64,000 nt of DNA from Cohnella caldifontis. GTDB lineage: Bacteria; Bacillota; Bacilli; Paenibacillales; Paenibacillaceae. Positions within the stretch are counted from its first letter, which is position 1, and the number at the start of each line of letters is the position of its first letter. Of this stretch, positions 26,119-35,296 are shown piece by piece. The notes under the pieces were generated by a model, which was not told the origin of the DNA, ran no database searches, and was given only the letters and a program-made list of their open reading frames with translations. The stretch is from positions 1 through 64,000 of the forward strand of contig NZ_JAQZSJ010000012.1 of the NCBI RefSeq assembly GCF_029360585.1. Direction: 5' to 3'. The position numbers and the translations under genes are program-made.

Positions 26119-27476
26119 TTATTGGTTTTTCTGCTCTTCGATCGCCGCGTCGACCTTCTCCTTGACTTCGTTCAGCACTTCGTCCACCGTCTTCGCGCCG
26201 GTGTAATACTGGCTGATGATGTCGAGGAACGTCGACTCGTATTCCTGCGGCGCGCCCAGCACGGGCTTCTCCTCCACGTTGATGACGTTCGGGTCGCCGC
26301 CGAACAGATACGTCACCTGCTCCAGGGTGATGCCGTCGTCCTTGAGCGCGTTCGCGAGATCCTCGTAATACTTGTCCTTGTTGACCTTAGTATACATGGG
26401 CAGGGCGCCCGTGCTCAACGTATAATCGGAAACGTATTCTTGCGCCAAAATCACGCGAGCGAGTCGATGCTGGACCAGTTCATGTGCTTGCCGGCCATTT
26501 CCTTCGGAACCGGCATCGGGGCGATGCCCGCTTTCCAGTCGCGCGGGAACTTGTCCTTCTTGGTCGCCGCCAGCTGGGCATACCATTGGGCGCCGACGAC
26601 CATGCCGTATCCGCCGTTCCAATAGGAGAGGAAGTCGGTGTTGTTCTGGATGAATTCCGCGATCGGCATCGCCGCTTTCTTGACGTTCATGACGTCGTTC
26701 ATCCATTCCAGGCTGCGCTTGAACTCGGGCGCGTTGATGTTGGCTTTGCCGTCGTCGGTATAGAATTTGCCGTTGTTGAGCTGGCTGCCGTAGCCGTAGA
26801 AGTACATGCCCCAGTTGTTGTAGAACATGCCGTACACTTTGTCTTTGCCGCTCGTGTTCGTGATCTTCTGCGCGACGTCGGCCATCTCGTCCCACGTCAT
26901 CGGCACTTTCGGATCCGGATACGGAACGCCCGCGTCGTCGAACGCTTTCTTGTTGTAGTACAGCATCCAGTTGTTCTGCTGGATCGGGAAGCGGTAGTAC
27001 TTCCCGTCCTTATCCGGCTTGAAGTCGCCGAAGTCCTTGCTCATGTCGATGCCGGCTTCTTTGGCCGCGTCGTCCAGCGGCATCAGGAAGCCTTTGTTGA
27101 TCGCGTCGAACTGTTCGACCCCGTTGCCCCAGAGCAAGTCCACTTGCTCGCCGCTCGCCAGCATAATGTTGCGCTTGTTGATGTACTGCTCGTGCGGGAC
27201 GGAGATCGGATCGACCTTGATGTTCGGGTATTTCGCCTCGAAGCGCTCGAGGAACGCCTTGAACTCGGCGGAATCCAGGTATTCGGAAATGTTCAGGAAC
27301 TTGAGCGTGACCGTTTCCCCGGAACCGGCATCCGAAGCCGGCGCCGAAGACGACGCGGACGACGCGGGCGAGGAGGCGGAACCGCCGCCGGACTCGCTGC
27401 CGCTTTTTCCCCCGCAGCCCGCCAGCGCGAACGCCATGACGGCCGAGGTTGCGAGAAGCCCCCATTTTTTGAACAA
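26119..27476 (-). pseudogene. Frameshifted ABC sugar-binding lipoprotein gene
   Basis: The 5' part (27476 to about 26455) encodes a LipO-type solute-binding protein: TTG start after GGGGAGG, signal peptide, lipobox ALAGC, mature domain to HMNWSSIDSLA, then TGA. The sequence continues in another frame from ~26457 to 26119 as RVILAQEYVSDYTLSTGALP and ends AAIEEQKNQ, the normal C-terminus. Family members carry additional residues between SIDSLA and the C-terminal lobe, so a small deletion with frameshift is likely, at a CTCGCTCGCG repeat. The cognate permeases and two-component system are intact. A sequencing error at the repeat is the main alternative. Confidence 0.8.
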
Positions 27477-27564
27477 TTTTGAAACCTCCCCAATGGTTGT
27501 GTCGTTACCGGTTTCATTATGAACCGGGAGCGGATTCTCTCCCATGGACGAAACGCTTTTTTTC

Positions 27565-27577
27565 TTTGTAAAATCGT
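27565..27577. promoter_or_regulatory. Candidate YesN-type operator upstream of the binding-protein gene
   Basis: TTTGTAAAATCGT, about 90 bp before the SBP start, identical to a site at 29489-29501 upstream of the permease gene, in the same orientation. This is the position expected for an AraC/YesN activator. Shared sequence only; binding not shown. Confidence 0.4.
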
Positions 27578-27593
27578 ACGGGTTTTGGCGGAT

Positions 27594-28424
27594 TCAGCCC
27601 TTGAGTCCCGAAGACACGATGCTCTCGATGAACTGCTTCTGCAGCGCCAGGAACACGCCCAGCACCGGGATGATCGCCAGGCAGGCCAGCGCCATCTGCA
27701 TCGCGTATTGCTTGCCGAACTGCGTCTGGAAGCTTTGGAGTCCCATCGGTATTGTATACAGTTCTTTGGAATGCAGGAAGATCAACGGCTGGTAATATTG
27801 GTCCCAAATCATGAAAAAGCTGAGCAAACCGAGCGTCAGGACGGGCGTCCGGGCCAGCGGCATCGCCACCCGCGCGAAGGAGCGGAAGATGCCCGAGCCT
27901 TCCATGTAGGCGGCGTGGATCAGTTCCTTCGGGAACGAGAGGAAAAATTGCCGCATCAGGAAAATGGACAGGACGTCGACGATATTGGGAATGATGAGCG
28001 CCCAATGCGTGTCCAAGAGTCCGATGAACCGGAACGAGATGAATTGCGGCAGCAGCGTCAGCTGATAGGGAATGAACAGCGTAACAAGGAAACAGAAGAA
28101 TATGGCGTCCGACCCGCGGAATTTCAGGTAACCGAAGGCGTACCCGCCGAGCGCCGCCAGCAGGAGGCGGAACGCGACCGAGACGACCACGACGAATACG
28201 GAGTTCCAGAGCCAGACCGGAAAATCGGTCTCGGTCAGAATGTGCGAATAGTTGCTCCAGTTCACCGAATGGACATGAAGAAACACGAAAGGCCGCTCGA
28301 ATACCTGGTTTTCGAATTTCAGCGAAGTCGATAACATCCAAAGCAGCGGCGTGATGAAGATCAGCCCGACCAGCAGGAAGATCGCGGAGCGGATCGTCAA
28401 TCGGGCATTGGAACTGAGCGGCAC
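27594..28424 (-). CDS. Carbohydrate ABC transporter permease, MalG/LplC type
   Basis: 276 residues, six helices. The EAA loop is ELIHAAYMEGSGIFRSFARV (residues ~174-193) for docking the shared ATPase. It moves the sugar released by the binding protein. It overlaps nothing but lies 19 bp after the MalF-type permease gene. No ATPase gene is in the locus, so a shared MsmK-type ATPase encoded elsewhere must serve it. Confidence 0.93.
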   Translation of the reverse strand: MPLSSNARLTIRSAIFLLVGLIFITPLLWMLSTSLKFENQVFERPFVFLHVHSVNWSNYSHILTETDFPVWLWNSVFVVVVSVAFRLLLAALGGYAFGYLKFRGSDAIFFCFLVTLFIPYQLTLLPQFISFRFIGLLDTHWALIIPNIVDVLSIFLMRQFFLSFPKELIHAAYMEGSGIFRSFARVAMPLARTPVLTLGLLSFFMIWDQYYQPLIFLHSKELYTIPMGLQSFQTQFGKQYAMQMALACLAIIPVLGVFLALQKQFIESIVSSGLKG

Positions 28425-28443
28425 GGTACGCTCCTCCTTTCTC

Positions 28444-29370
28444 TCATTGATAGAAGACCCATTTTTTCTGTCCGAACCAGTTGACCCCGATCAGCACCAG
28501 CGTCATCAGGAACAGGAACATGCCGACCGCGGAGGCGTACGAGAAGTTGTAGAATTCGAACGCGGACCGGTAAATATGATAGGTCATGGTGGTCGTGCTG
28601 AACGCAGGCCCCCCTTTGGTCAGCAGCGCCATTTGATAGAACGCCTGCAGCCCGCCGATCATCGTGATCAGCAGCAGGAAGAACGAAGTCGGCGAGATCA
28701 AGGGGAACGTAATGTGCCGGAACCGCCGGAAGCGTCCCGCCCCGTCGATTTCGGCCGCTTCCAGGTAGTCCTTGGATACGCCCTGCAGGGCCGCCAGAAA
28801 CAGGATGCAGTGGTAGCCGACGTCTTTCCAGGAGCCGATCAAAGCCAGGATGGGCAAAGCCCAGTGCGTGTCCACCATGTATTGCGGCGGCTTCTCGACG
28901 CCGAGGCTCATGAGCAAGGTGTTCACGGGGCCTTCGGTCGGGTGCAGGAACACGTTCCAGACGACGAGCGTGGCCACGTAGGTGGTGATGTACGGAATGA
29001 TGAAGAACGTCCGGATCACGCCGCGGGCTTTCATTTTGGCGTTCAGCACGAGCGCCATCCCGAGCCCCAGCGCCAGCGTGACCGGCACGTAGATCACGAG
29101 GTACACCAACGTGTTCCGCACGCTCTTCCAGAAATCGGGGTCGTGCAGCATTTTGTCATAGTATTGGAAATGCTTGAATTCGAACGTGTTCGTCATCAGG
29201 TCCACTTTGTACAGGCTGAGCAGGAACACGCAAACCATCGGAAGCAAAATAAACAGCAGGAATCCGACCAGCGCCGGAAGCGCGAATAAGATGCCGGCCC
29301 GCCTCTCCAGCCGTTCCAGGGAGTAGGCTCGTCTTCGTTTGCTCTCCGCGCCTTTCAACACGGTCTCCAT
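28444..29370 (-). CDS. Carbohydrate ABC transporter permease, MalF/LplB type
   Basis: 308 residues with six helices and the EAA loop DYLEAAEIDGAGRFRRFRHI. First gene of the importer operon. The start at 29370 is set by GGAGG six bases upstream; an earlier ATG at 29376 is too close to that site. The frame is open to 29988 but runs antisense through the divergent aldo/keto reductase. Paralogous to the permease at 61146. Confidence 0.92.
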   Translation of the reverse strand: METVLKGAESKRRRAYSLERLERRAGILFALPALVGFLLFILLPMVCVFLLSLYKVDLMTNTFEFKHFQYYDKMLHDPDFWKSVRNTLVYLVIYVPVTLALGLGMALVLNAKMKARGVIRTFFIIPYITTYVATLVVWNVFLHPTEGPVNTLLMSLGVEKPPQYMVDTHWALPILALIGSWKDVGYHCILFLAALQGVSKDYLEAAEIDGAGRFRRFRHITFPLISPTSFFLLLITMIGGLQAFYQMALLTKGGPAFSTTTMTYHIYRSAFEFYNFSYASAVGMFLFLMTLVLIGVNWFGQKKWVFYQ

Positions 29371-29488
29371 CTCCATCCTCCTTCGATCGGGAGTTTGACG
29401 GCTCGGCGTCAAACGCTCCCCGCTTAAGGCCTCGGTGTCATTATGGACCCGGAGGAAGGCGGAAGGAATAGAACAATCACCGCTCTTA

Positions 29489-29501
29489 TTTGTAAAATCG
29501 T
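29489..29501. promoter_or_regulatory. Candidate YesN-type operator upstream of the permease operon
   Basis: TTTGTAAAATCGT, about 120 bp before the MalF-type start, identical to the site at 27565-27577. Confidence 0.4.
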
Positions 29502-29553
29502 CCGATTCTGATGTACGGTAATGGAAACGGAAGGCGAAAGGAAGTGCGGGAAC

Positions 29554-30456
29554 GTGAACATAAACAAGCTGGGAGGCTCGGACCTCCTCGTCGGGGAAAT
29601 CGGCCTCGGCTGCATGTCGCTCGGGACGGAGGAGAGCCGGGCGGCGTCGATCATCCACCGGGCGCTGGACCGCGGAGTCAACCTGCTGGATACGGCGGAC
29701 CTGTATGACGCGGGGCGTAACGAGGAACTGGTGGGCAAAGCGATCCGGGGACGGCGGGATCGCGTGATCCTCGCGACGAAGGTGGGCAACCGGCGGATTC
29801 CCGGGCAGGAGGGCTGGGTATGGGATCCTTCCAAGGCATACATCCTGTCGGCGGTCCGGGACAGCCTGCGCCGGCTGCAAACCGATTATATCGACCTCTA
29901 TCAGCTGCACGGGGGAACGATCGACGATCCGATCGACGAGACGATCGAGGCGTTCGAGCAGCTCAAGCAAGAAGGGCTGATCCGCCATTACGGGATTTCC
30001 TCCATCCGGCCGAACGTAATCCGGGAATACGCCAAGCGGTCGTCCATCGTCAGCGTGATGAACCCATACGGCATCTTGGACCGCCGGGCGGAGGAAACGG
30101 TGCTGCCGCTGCTGCAGGAGCGCGGCATCGGCGTCATCGCGCGCGGTCCGGTCGCCAGCGGACGGTTGGCCGAAGGGCGGACGGTGGAGAAAGGCTACCT
30201 GGATTACGGCGTGGATGAACTGGTCGAAATACGGGAAAAGCTCCGGAGTTTAGTGACGCCGGAGCGGAGTTTGGCGCAATTGGCCATCCGTTATTCGCTG
30301 TCGCATCCGGCCGTGGCCGCGGTCATCCCGGGCGCCAGCTCGCTGGAACAGCTCGAACACAACTTGGACGCCGCCGAGCTGCCGCCGCTCTCCGAAACGG
30401 AGATCGCGGCCGTCCGGGCGATCAGCAAAGCGAACTTGTACGCGGATCACCGCTGA
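29554..30456 (+). CDS. Aldo/keto reductase (AKR family)
   Basis: 300 residues, TIM barrel with the Asp/Tyr pair in LLDTADLYDAG, Lys in ILATKVG and His in DLYQLHGG. C-terminal NADP motif IPGASSLEQLEHNLDAA. It is divergent from the sugar importer. GTG at 29554 is chosen because GAAAGGAAG lies at 29536-29544; an ATG at 29521 has no ribosome site. Substrate unknown; a role in reducing a sugar-derived carbonyl is possible. Confidence 0.92.
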   Translation: MNINKLGGSDLLVGEIGLGCMSLGTEESRAASIIHRALDRGVNLLDTADLYDAGRNEELVGKAIRGRRDRVILATKVGNRRIPGQEGWVWDPSKAYILSAVRDSLRRLQTDYIDLYQLHGGTIDDPIDETIEAFEQLKQEGLIRHYGISSIRPNVIREYAKRSSIVSVMNPYGILDRRAEETVLPLLQERGIGVIARGPVASGRLAEGRTVEKGYLDYGVDELVEIREKLRSLVTPERSLAQLAIRYSLSHPAVAAVIPGASSLEQLEHNLDAAELPPLSETEIAAVRAISKANLYADHR

Positions 30457-30479
30457 ATCGGCGGGGGCCGGGACTCGGA

Positions 30480-32051
30480 CTAATCGATTTTAAACGCGCT
30501 GACGGAGAGGCTGAGTTCCTCCGCCATCTGGGCGAGCGATTGCGTCGTCGCCGCCGTCTCTTCCGTCGCGGCCGCGGATTGCTCGCTGGCCGCCGCGATC
30601 GACTCCACCGCCTTCAGCACGTGGGCCGACTGCACGGTTTGCTGCTCGGCGGCCGCCGCGATCTCGGACGCTTTGCGCGCGGATTCGTTCACCATGCCCA
30701 CGATGTTCTCGAAGGCTTCCCCGGATTGCCTGGAAGCGGCGACTCCGTCGTCTACCGCCTTGGCGCTCTGAAGCATGTTCTCCTGCATCCCTTTAATAAT
30801 CGCCGTGATTTGCTTGGTGGCTTCGCCGCTGCGTTCGGCCAGCTTGCGCACTTCGTCGGCGACGACCGCGAAGCCGCGCCCTTGCTCCCCCGCCCGCGCG
30901 GCCTCGATGGCCGCGTTAAGCGCCAGCAAATTCGTCTGTTCCGCGATTTCGTCGATCACTTCGATGATTTCGCCGACTTGTCCGGAGTCCCTCTTCAGCA
31001 ATTCCATCTGACGGCTGAGCTTCTCCATAGCGCCGATCGAGCCTTGGATCACTTTGCCGCCGTCCACCGCTTCCCGGGTTGCCTTGACGGACAGCTCCGA
31101 AGCTTGTTCCGCGCCGGAAGACACGTTGTCGATTCCGGCCGCCAATTGTTTCAGCATATCGTTCATGTGCAGGGCGGCCGCCGCCTGGGACTGGCTGCCG
31201 CCCGAGATTTCTTCCGTGGTCGCGGAGATTTCTTGGACGGCCGCGGACACGTTATGGACGGACCGGAAAATGTTGCGGACGAAGCTCTGGTAGTTGTCCA
31301 GCATTCGGTTGAAACTGCCGGCCAGTTCGGCCACCTCGTCTTTGCCCGCGATCGCCAATCTCATCGTCAAGTCGCCTCGGTTGTCGGCCAATTCGCGCAG
31401 TTTCTCCACCACGAGATGAAGGGGTTTCAGTTTCTTGAATAGCAAGGCGACGGACGCGAGCATGCTGGCCGCGACGATGGCCATGAGGATGATCGTCAGC
31501 CGCAGATAGAGGGCGAATCGGGCTTCGGCTTGATCCGTTTCCCGCTGCGCCCGGTCGTTCATGAGCTGTTGAAACTGGCGGATCGGGTCCATGATGACCT
31601 TCTTGTTTTTGTCGTAGTTCTCGTCGAACATGAGCTTTCGCGCGGTTTCGAAGTCATTGTCGGCAACCGCTTGGAAGGCAGCGGTTTCCGTGGCGATCAG
31701 CGCGTCGGAATTGTTCTTGGACAATTGGATCAGGTCGAGTTCGTCTCGGGGAGCGCCGAGATCCTGGAGTTTCTCCACGACATGGTCGCGCGTTTTCGTC
31801 TCGTTCACTTCCCGGTTGTAGTTATCCAAATAGACTTTCTCGCCGTACTGCACGTATCTTCGGGCCTGATCCGTCAAATAATCCGAGGCGTCCGCCAAAT
31901 CGATGCCGAGCTGCTTGAATTCGGCCTGTTCGTCGACCGCGCGCCGCAGGTGTTGGTATTCGGATTGCAGACGCCAAACGCAAGCCATGACGAGAACGGC
32001 CAAGACGACAAAGGAAACGCCGGTTACCTTCAGCAACGTTGACATTTTCAT
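30480..32051 (-). CDS. Methyl-accepting chemotaxis protein
   Basis: 523 residues. TM1 ~7-25, a periplasm-facing four-helix-bundle domain, TM2 ~183-205, HAMP ([20 protein letters not shown]) and a long coiled-coil signalling domain with the invariant hairpin tip [20 protein letters not shown]. The helical four-helix sensor binds an unknown ligand, and the tip couples CheA/CheW to flagellar rotation. It is monocistronic and convergent with the aldo/keto reductase gene (23 bp apart, no obvious terminator). Confidence 0.95.
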   Translation of the reverse strand: MKMSTLLKVTGVSFVVLAVLVMACVWRLQSEYQHLRRAVDEQAEFKQLGIDLADASDYLTDQARRYVQYGEKVYLDNYNREVNETKTRDHVVEKLQDLGAPRDELDLIQLSKNNSDALIATETAAFQAVADNDFETARKLMFDENYDKNKKVIMDPIRQFQQLMNDRAQRETDQAEARFALYLRLTIILMAIVAASMLASVALLFKKLKPLHLVVEKLRELADNRGDLTMRLAIAGKDEVAELAGSFNRMLDNYQSFVRNIFRSVHNVSAAVQEISATTEEISGGSQSQAAAALHMNDMLKQLAAGIDNVSSGAEQASELSVKATREAVDGGKVIQGSIGAMEKLSRQMELLKRDSGQVGEIIEVIDEIAEQTNLLALNAAIEAARAGEQGRGFAVVADEVRKLAERSGEATKQITAIIKGMQENMLQSAKAVDDGVAASRQSGEAFENIVGMVNESARKASEIAAAAEQQTVQSAHVLKAVESIAAASEQSAAATEETAATTQSLAQMAEELSLSVSAFKID

Positions 32052-32306
32052 GGGCGGACTCTCCCTTTCGCGCGTGGGACTTTTGTCGTATAAACGAAAT
32101 TTTTGTCTAGTTATGTCGAACTATGCTCATCATAAGACGAGAGCGCTTCCCATGTAACCGAAAATTTATTGCGCGTTTCCGCAAATCTTATTGCGGGGAG
32201 GAGGGCGGGGCGATCGGAGCTTCTCGGATTCGCCTCTGTGGTGCCGCGTTAAGGAATTTGGCGGCCGAAAAACTGCGGCTGACCCATAGATAGACGGATG
32301 AATCGC

Positions 32307-32510
32307 CCTCTGCCGATCATGACGGACACCACGGCCGTTATTTGAGCAAATTCGATGTTTTTCAAATCGTAACGGACACCACAGACTTTAACCGTTCCGC
32401 ATCGCGGTTAACCGGCAGATTTTTTACTCCATAAGTGCATCTGTGTCCGTTAGGATACGATAGGTCGAGGAAAACCCCCGATAACGTCCGCCGTGTCCCT
32501 TAGCCTGATC
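32307..32510. repeat. 204-bp dispersed noncoding repeat, copy 1
   Basis: From TGCCGATCATGACGGACACC to GTGTCCCTTAGCCTGATC. A second copy, about 75-80 percent identical with almost no indels, is at 53227-53430. Shared blocks include CGTTTTTCAAATCGTAACGG-like, TCCGTTAGxATACGATAGGT and CCCCGATAACGTCC. AACGGACAC and GTGTCCGTT recur as an inverted pair. No protein is encoded. The rest of 32052-32729 has nothing else I can support apart from the hairpin at 32570-32590. Confidence 0.85.
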
Positions 32511-32569
32511 GCGACCGATCCCCACGACCTTGTATGCGAAAACGATCAATCGCAGAAAAAAGTCCCGGA

Positions 32570-32590
32570 GACCGGGACTTGAGATTTCAG
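32570..32590 (-). terminator. Hairpin terminator downstream of the MFS gene
   Basis: AAGTCCCGG/CCGGGACTT with an AGA loop; six T follow on the minus strand. It lies 140 bp after the MFS stop. Confidence 0.7.
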
Positions 32591-32729
32591 CTAACGACCT
32601 CATTACAATCGTACGGCAGAGATTCGCCGCTTTCCCGCAGCAACGCCAGGGAAGGTTCTCCTGCGCGCGCCAGGGAGACCCGGCAACGCTTCGCGCCGGA
32701 ATGGCGCACGACGTTGTTTCCGCGGTTCC

Positions 32730-33998
32730 TCATGCCTGTACGGCGGGAGCGGCCGCTCGAGCTTTGGCGATCCTCAGCGCCATCAAGGCGGCGAGCAGGC
32801 ACGTCAGGCCGGCAACTACGAACGGCACGCTGTAACTGCCGAGCCATTCCCTCGTAACGCCCGCCGCGTATGCCGCCATGGAGGCCCCGACTTGATGCGC
32901 GACGACAAACCAGCCGAAAATCATGCCCGCCTTTTCCTTACCGAATACCCGGATCGACAGCTTGACCGTGGGAGGCACCGTCGCGAGCCAATCAAGGCCG
33001 TAGAATACCGAGAACACGACCAACATCGAAGGACCGGCATTCAGGGCATAGGGCAGGAAAATCAGAGATACCCCTCTCAAACCGTAATACCAGAACAGAA
33101 GCTTGCGGCTGTCGAATCGGTCGGACAGCCAGCCCGACATCGTGGTGCCGACGAGGTCGAACAGCCCCATGAACGCGAGCAGGCCGGCCGCCACCACTTC
33201 CGTGATGCCGTAATCGCCGCAGGCGGGGATCAGATGCGTGCCGATCAAGCCGTTGGTGGAAACCCCGCAGAAGAAGAACGTTCCCGAGAGCAGCCAGAAC
33301 GTGGAATTCCTTGTCGCCGATAGCAATGCTTTCAACGGAGTCAGGAATAAATTTCCTTTGAACTCGACGGGTTGGACCGGTTGATCGGAGCCGTATGGGG
33401 CCGCGCCGATGTCCGATGGGTGGTTCCGCATCCAGATCGCCACGGCAGCCAGCACGATCGCGACCGCGGCAGCGGCGACATAAATGGAATATCGCCAGCC
33501 CGCGACCGAAATGATCTTCGCCAGCAGCGGCAGGAAGAGCAGTTGCCCGGTCGCCGCGCTGGCCGTCAGCATCCCGACAACGAGCCCCCTGCGCTCGGAA
33601 AACCAGTTACCCGCGATCGTAACGCCGAGCACGTTCGCCATCATCCCGGTAGCCAGACCGGAAACAAGGCCCCACAACAAATCGAATTGCCATAAGGATT
33701 TCATGAACGGCGTCAGCGCCAGGCTGGCACCCAATACGGCCAAGGAAATCACGGTGACGCGGCGGACTCCGAACTTCTGCAGCAGGGATGCCGAGAACGG
33801 GCCCGTTAGGCCGTACAGGAAAATCCCGACGGACACGACGCTGGAGATCCCTCCCCGGCTCCATCCGAATTCCTCTTCGAAAGGCAGCATCAGAATGCTC
33901 GGCATGGATCGGATCCCCGCGGATACCAGCATCGTCGCGAACGTCACCGCGACGACGACCCAACCGTAATGCCACTTGGTTTTCCCATTCGTGCGCAT
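32730..33998 (-). CDS. MFS transporter, monocarboxylate/oxalate-formate (MCT-like) type
   Basis: 422 residues, 12 helices. WHYGWVVVAVTFATMLVSAG and FGWSRGGISSVVSVGIFLYG at the start match the MCT/OFA branch, and the NWFSERRGLVVGMLTASAATG loop follows helix 4. Substrate may be an organic acid. It follows the MarR gene by 55 bp, and a MarR box (34021-34032) lies between them, so the MarR protein probably represses it. Start ATG 33998 after GGGGGAATATG. Confidence 0.9.
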   Translation of the reverse strand: MRTNGKTKWHYGWVVVAVTFATMLVSAGIRSMPSILMLPFEEEFGWSRGGISSVVSVGIFLYGLTGPFSASLLQKFGVRRVTVISLAVLGASLALTPFMKSLWQFDLLWGLVSGLATGMMANVLGVTIAGNWFSERRGLVVGMLTASAATGQLLFLPLLAKIISVAGWRYSIYVAAAAVAIVLAAVAIWMRNHPSDIGAAPYGSDQPVQPVEFKGNLFLTPLKALLSATRNSTFWLLSGTFFFCGVSTNGLIGTHLIPACGDYGITEVVAAGLLAFMGLFDLVGTTMSGWLSDRFDSRKLLFWYYGLRGVSLIFLPYALNAGPSMLVVFSVFYGLDWLATVPPTVKLSIRVFGKEKAGMIFGWFVVAHQVGASMAAYAAGVTREWLGSYSVPFVVAGLTCLLAALMALRIAKARAAAPAVQA

Positions 33999-34020
33999 GC
34001 CATATTCCCCCAACCGTTAG

Positions 34021-34032
34021 TTGTACATACAA
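34021..34032. promoter_or_regulatory. MarR box before the MFS gene
   Basis: TTGTACATACAA, identical on its complementary strand to the box at 34501-34512 upstream of the MarR gene. Followed by AAATTAA in the same relation as AAATAAA at the other box. Confidence 0.65.
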
Positions 34033-34053
34033 AATTAAAGGCGGAGAGCAGAT

Positions 34054-34482
34054 TCAACTCTGCTCCAATCGGCGGCTTGCCTTCAAGACGGTTTCCGTTA
34101 AGGCCGTGGACGATTCTTCGCCCAGAATGGCATCATACCGGTCATGCAGCTTGCGCGAGGCCCGGCGGATCGCTTCTTCCATTCCCCTCGCCTTGTCGGT
34201 CGGGTACACCTGCACGGTTTTCCCCGACACCCGGCGTTCGACCAATTTCCGCGCTTCCAGTTTGTCGACGAACCGGGTAAGCGTGGACGGGGCGACGGAC
34301 AGCTTCTCGGCCAATTCTTTCTGGGAGATGCCGGGCGTCCCGATCGCCAGCCGGATCAAGTATCCGTACATAGGCGACAGGCCGGTCTCCGCGAACTCTT
34401 CTTCCGCGATTTTCGTAATGGCCCGGCTTAAACGGTTCGCCGTGAAGAACAAGCAATTATGCAGAAAGCTCTCGTCCGCCAT
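34054..34482 (-). CDS. MarR-family transcriptional regulator
   Basis: 142 residues: winged helix with ISQKELAEKLSVAPSTLTRFVDKLE and wing RRVSGKTVQVYPT. It has its own promoter (34517-34545) with a MarR box between the -10 and the start codon, and the same box lies before the downstream MFS gene. The arrangement indicates autorepression and control of the transporter by a small phenolic or organic-acid ligand. Start ATG 34482 with AAAAGGTGATC upstream. Confidence 0.93.
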   Translation of the reverse strand: MADESFLHNCLFFTANRLSRAITKIAEEEFAETGLSPMYGYLIRLAIGTPGISQKELAEKLSVAPSTLTRFVDKLEARKLVERRVSGKTVQVYPTDKARGMEEAIRRASRKLHDRYDAILGEESSTALTETVLKASRRLEQS

Positions 34483-34500
34483 AGGGATCACCTTTTTATT

Positions 34501-34512
34501 TTGTATGTACAA
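34501..34512. promoter_or_regulatory. MarR box before the MarR gene
   Basis: TTGTATGTACAA, 5 bp past the -10 box of the marR promoter. Palindromic arms TTGTA/TACAA. Confidence 0.7.
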
Positions 34513-34516
34513 CGAA

Positions 34517-34545
34517 AATATAACGGATCGCAACGCAGCTGTCAA
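34517..34545 (-). promoter_or_regulatory. Promoter of the MarR gene
   Basis: Minus strand TTGACA (34545-34540), 17 bp, TATATT (34522-34517). Confidence 0.8.
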
Positions 34546-34554
34546 CCATAATTT

Positions 34555-34590
34555 AGAAAAAAGAAGACGCCGCCTTGACCGGCGGTGTCT
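34555..34590 (-). terminator. Terminator of the methyltransferase gene
   Basis: Minus strand GACACCGCC / GGCGGCGTC, loop GGTCAA, followed by TTCTTTTTTC. It starts only ten bases after the stop codon. Confidence 0.85.
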
Positions 34591-34599
34591 CCGGGCTCC

Positions 34600-35034
34600 T
34601 TACCCGCCGTCCGTTTCGATAACGACAAGTTTGCCGTCGGGCGTAAGGATTCTCGCGAACTCGGAGAGGATTCGTTTCAGGCTATCCGGATCCCGGCGAT
34701 AGAGAACATGACGGGACACGATGAGATCGAAATGCCCATCCGGGTACTTCAATCGACGGAGATCCTGCTCCTCATAAAAAAGATTCGGAATCTTTTGGGC
34801 TGAATTCCGCGCCGTTTCAATAAGAGCGGCGTTCTCGTCGCAAGCGATCACCCAGGAAGCCGGAAACCGTTCGGCCAAGTATCGGCTGACGACGCCCGAT
34901 CCGCACCCGGCATCCAGCACGAAAGCGCCGTTTTTGACGTTAACCTCCTCCAATTCCCCCTTGTAATCGTTGAATCTCCTCGATGGCCGTTCCTGACGTT
35001 CGAACTCTTTTCCGTGCTTCGGCACGAAGCCCAT
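34600..35034 (-). CDS. SAM-dependent methyltransferase, short or C-terminally truncated
   Basis: 144 residues. Class I methyltransferase motifs: FVLDAGCGSGVVSRYLAE (motif I, residues ~36-53), ACDENAALIETAR (post-I acidic), YPDGHFDLIVSRHVLY (motif IV) and GKLVVIETDGG (post-motif). Homologues of the FVPKHGKEFERQERPSRRFN type usually run on for another ~100 residues; here a TAA follows directly, then a terminator, so the substrate-binding part is missing or the protein is a short variant. Start ATG 35034 has GGAGGGG upstream. It is the only gene downstream of a c-di-GMP-I riboswitch. Confidence 0.8.
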   Translation of the reverse strand: MGFVPKHGKEFERQERPSRRFNDYKGELEEVNVKNGAFVLDAGCGSGVVSRYLAERFPASWVIACDENAALIETARNSAQKIPNLFYEEQDLRRLKYPDGHFDLIVSRHVLYRRDPDSLKRILSEFARILTPDGKLVVIETDGG

Positions 35035-35141
35035 AATACCCCTCCGGTGTAAGAATGAATGCTCTTTGTAGCTACGTTTTTCACCTCCTTTCATCATCCG
35101 TTCAACAGAGAAATATGGTAATTATTGTAATTTTGAACAAA

Positions 35142-35183
35142 TAAAAAACCCCGTCATCCCATGAAAAGATAGACGGAGTCTTC
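35142..35183 (-). terminator. Riboswitch expression-platform terminator
   Basis: Minus strand ACTCCGTC pairs with GACGGGGT, then TTTTTTAT. It sits immediately 3' of the aptamer and overlaps the base that closes P1, the usual arrangement for a transcription-terminating GEMM-I switch. Confidence 0.85.
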
Positions 35184-35270
35184 CGTCGGCAACTGGCTGG
35201 CATTGCGGATGATTCCGCATTAGCCCCTATAGCTTTGCGTCGCCACTTTTCAGTGGGTTTGCCTTTATCG
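35184..35270 (-). ncRNA. Cyclic di-GMP-I (GEMM-I) riboswitch aptamer
   Basis: On the minus strand: GATAAAGGCAAACCCACTGA then AAAGTGGCGACGCAAAGC, followed by TATAGGGGCTAA, a P3 stem GCGGAATC/ATCCGC, and the 3' receptor CAGTTGCCGA. Nearly every diagnostic GEMM-I position is present. A promoter lies at 35297-35326 and the terminator at 35142-35183; the methyltransferase starts at 35034. Confidence 0.95.
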
Positions 35271-35296
35271 ATCCTATTCGGTTGGAGTACACAATT

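Noticed and set aside
24467..26206. Plus-strand 579-residue frame opposite the histidine kinase
   Set aside because: The minus strand encodes a full YesM-type kinase with all motifs. The plus-strand reading is a GC-rich shadow.
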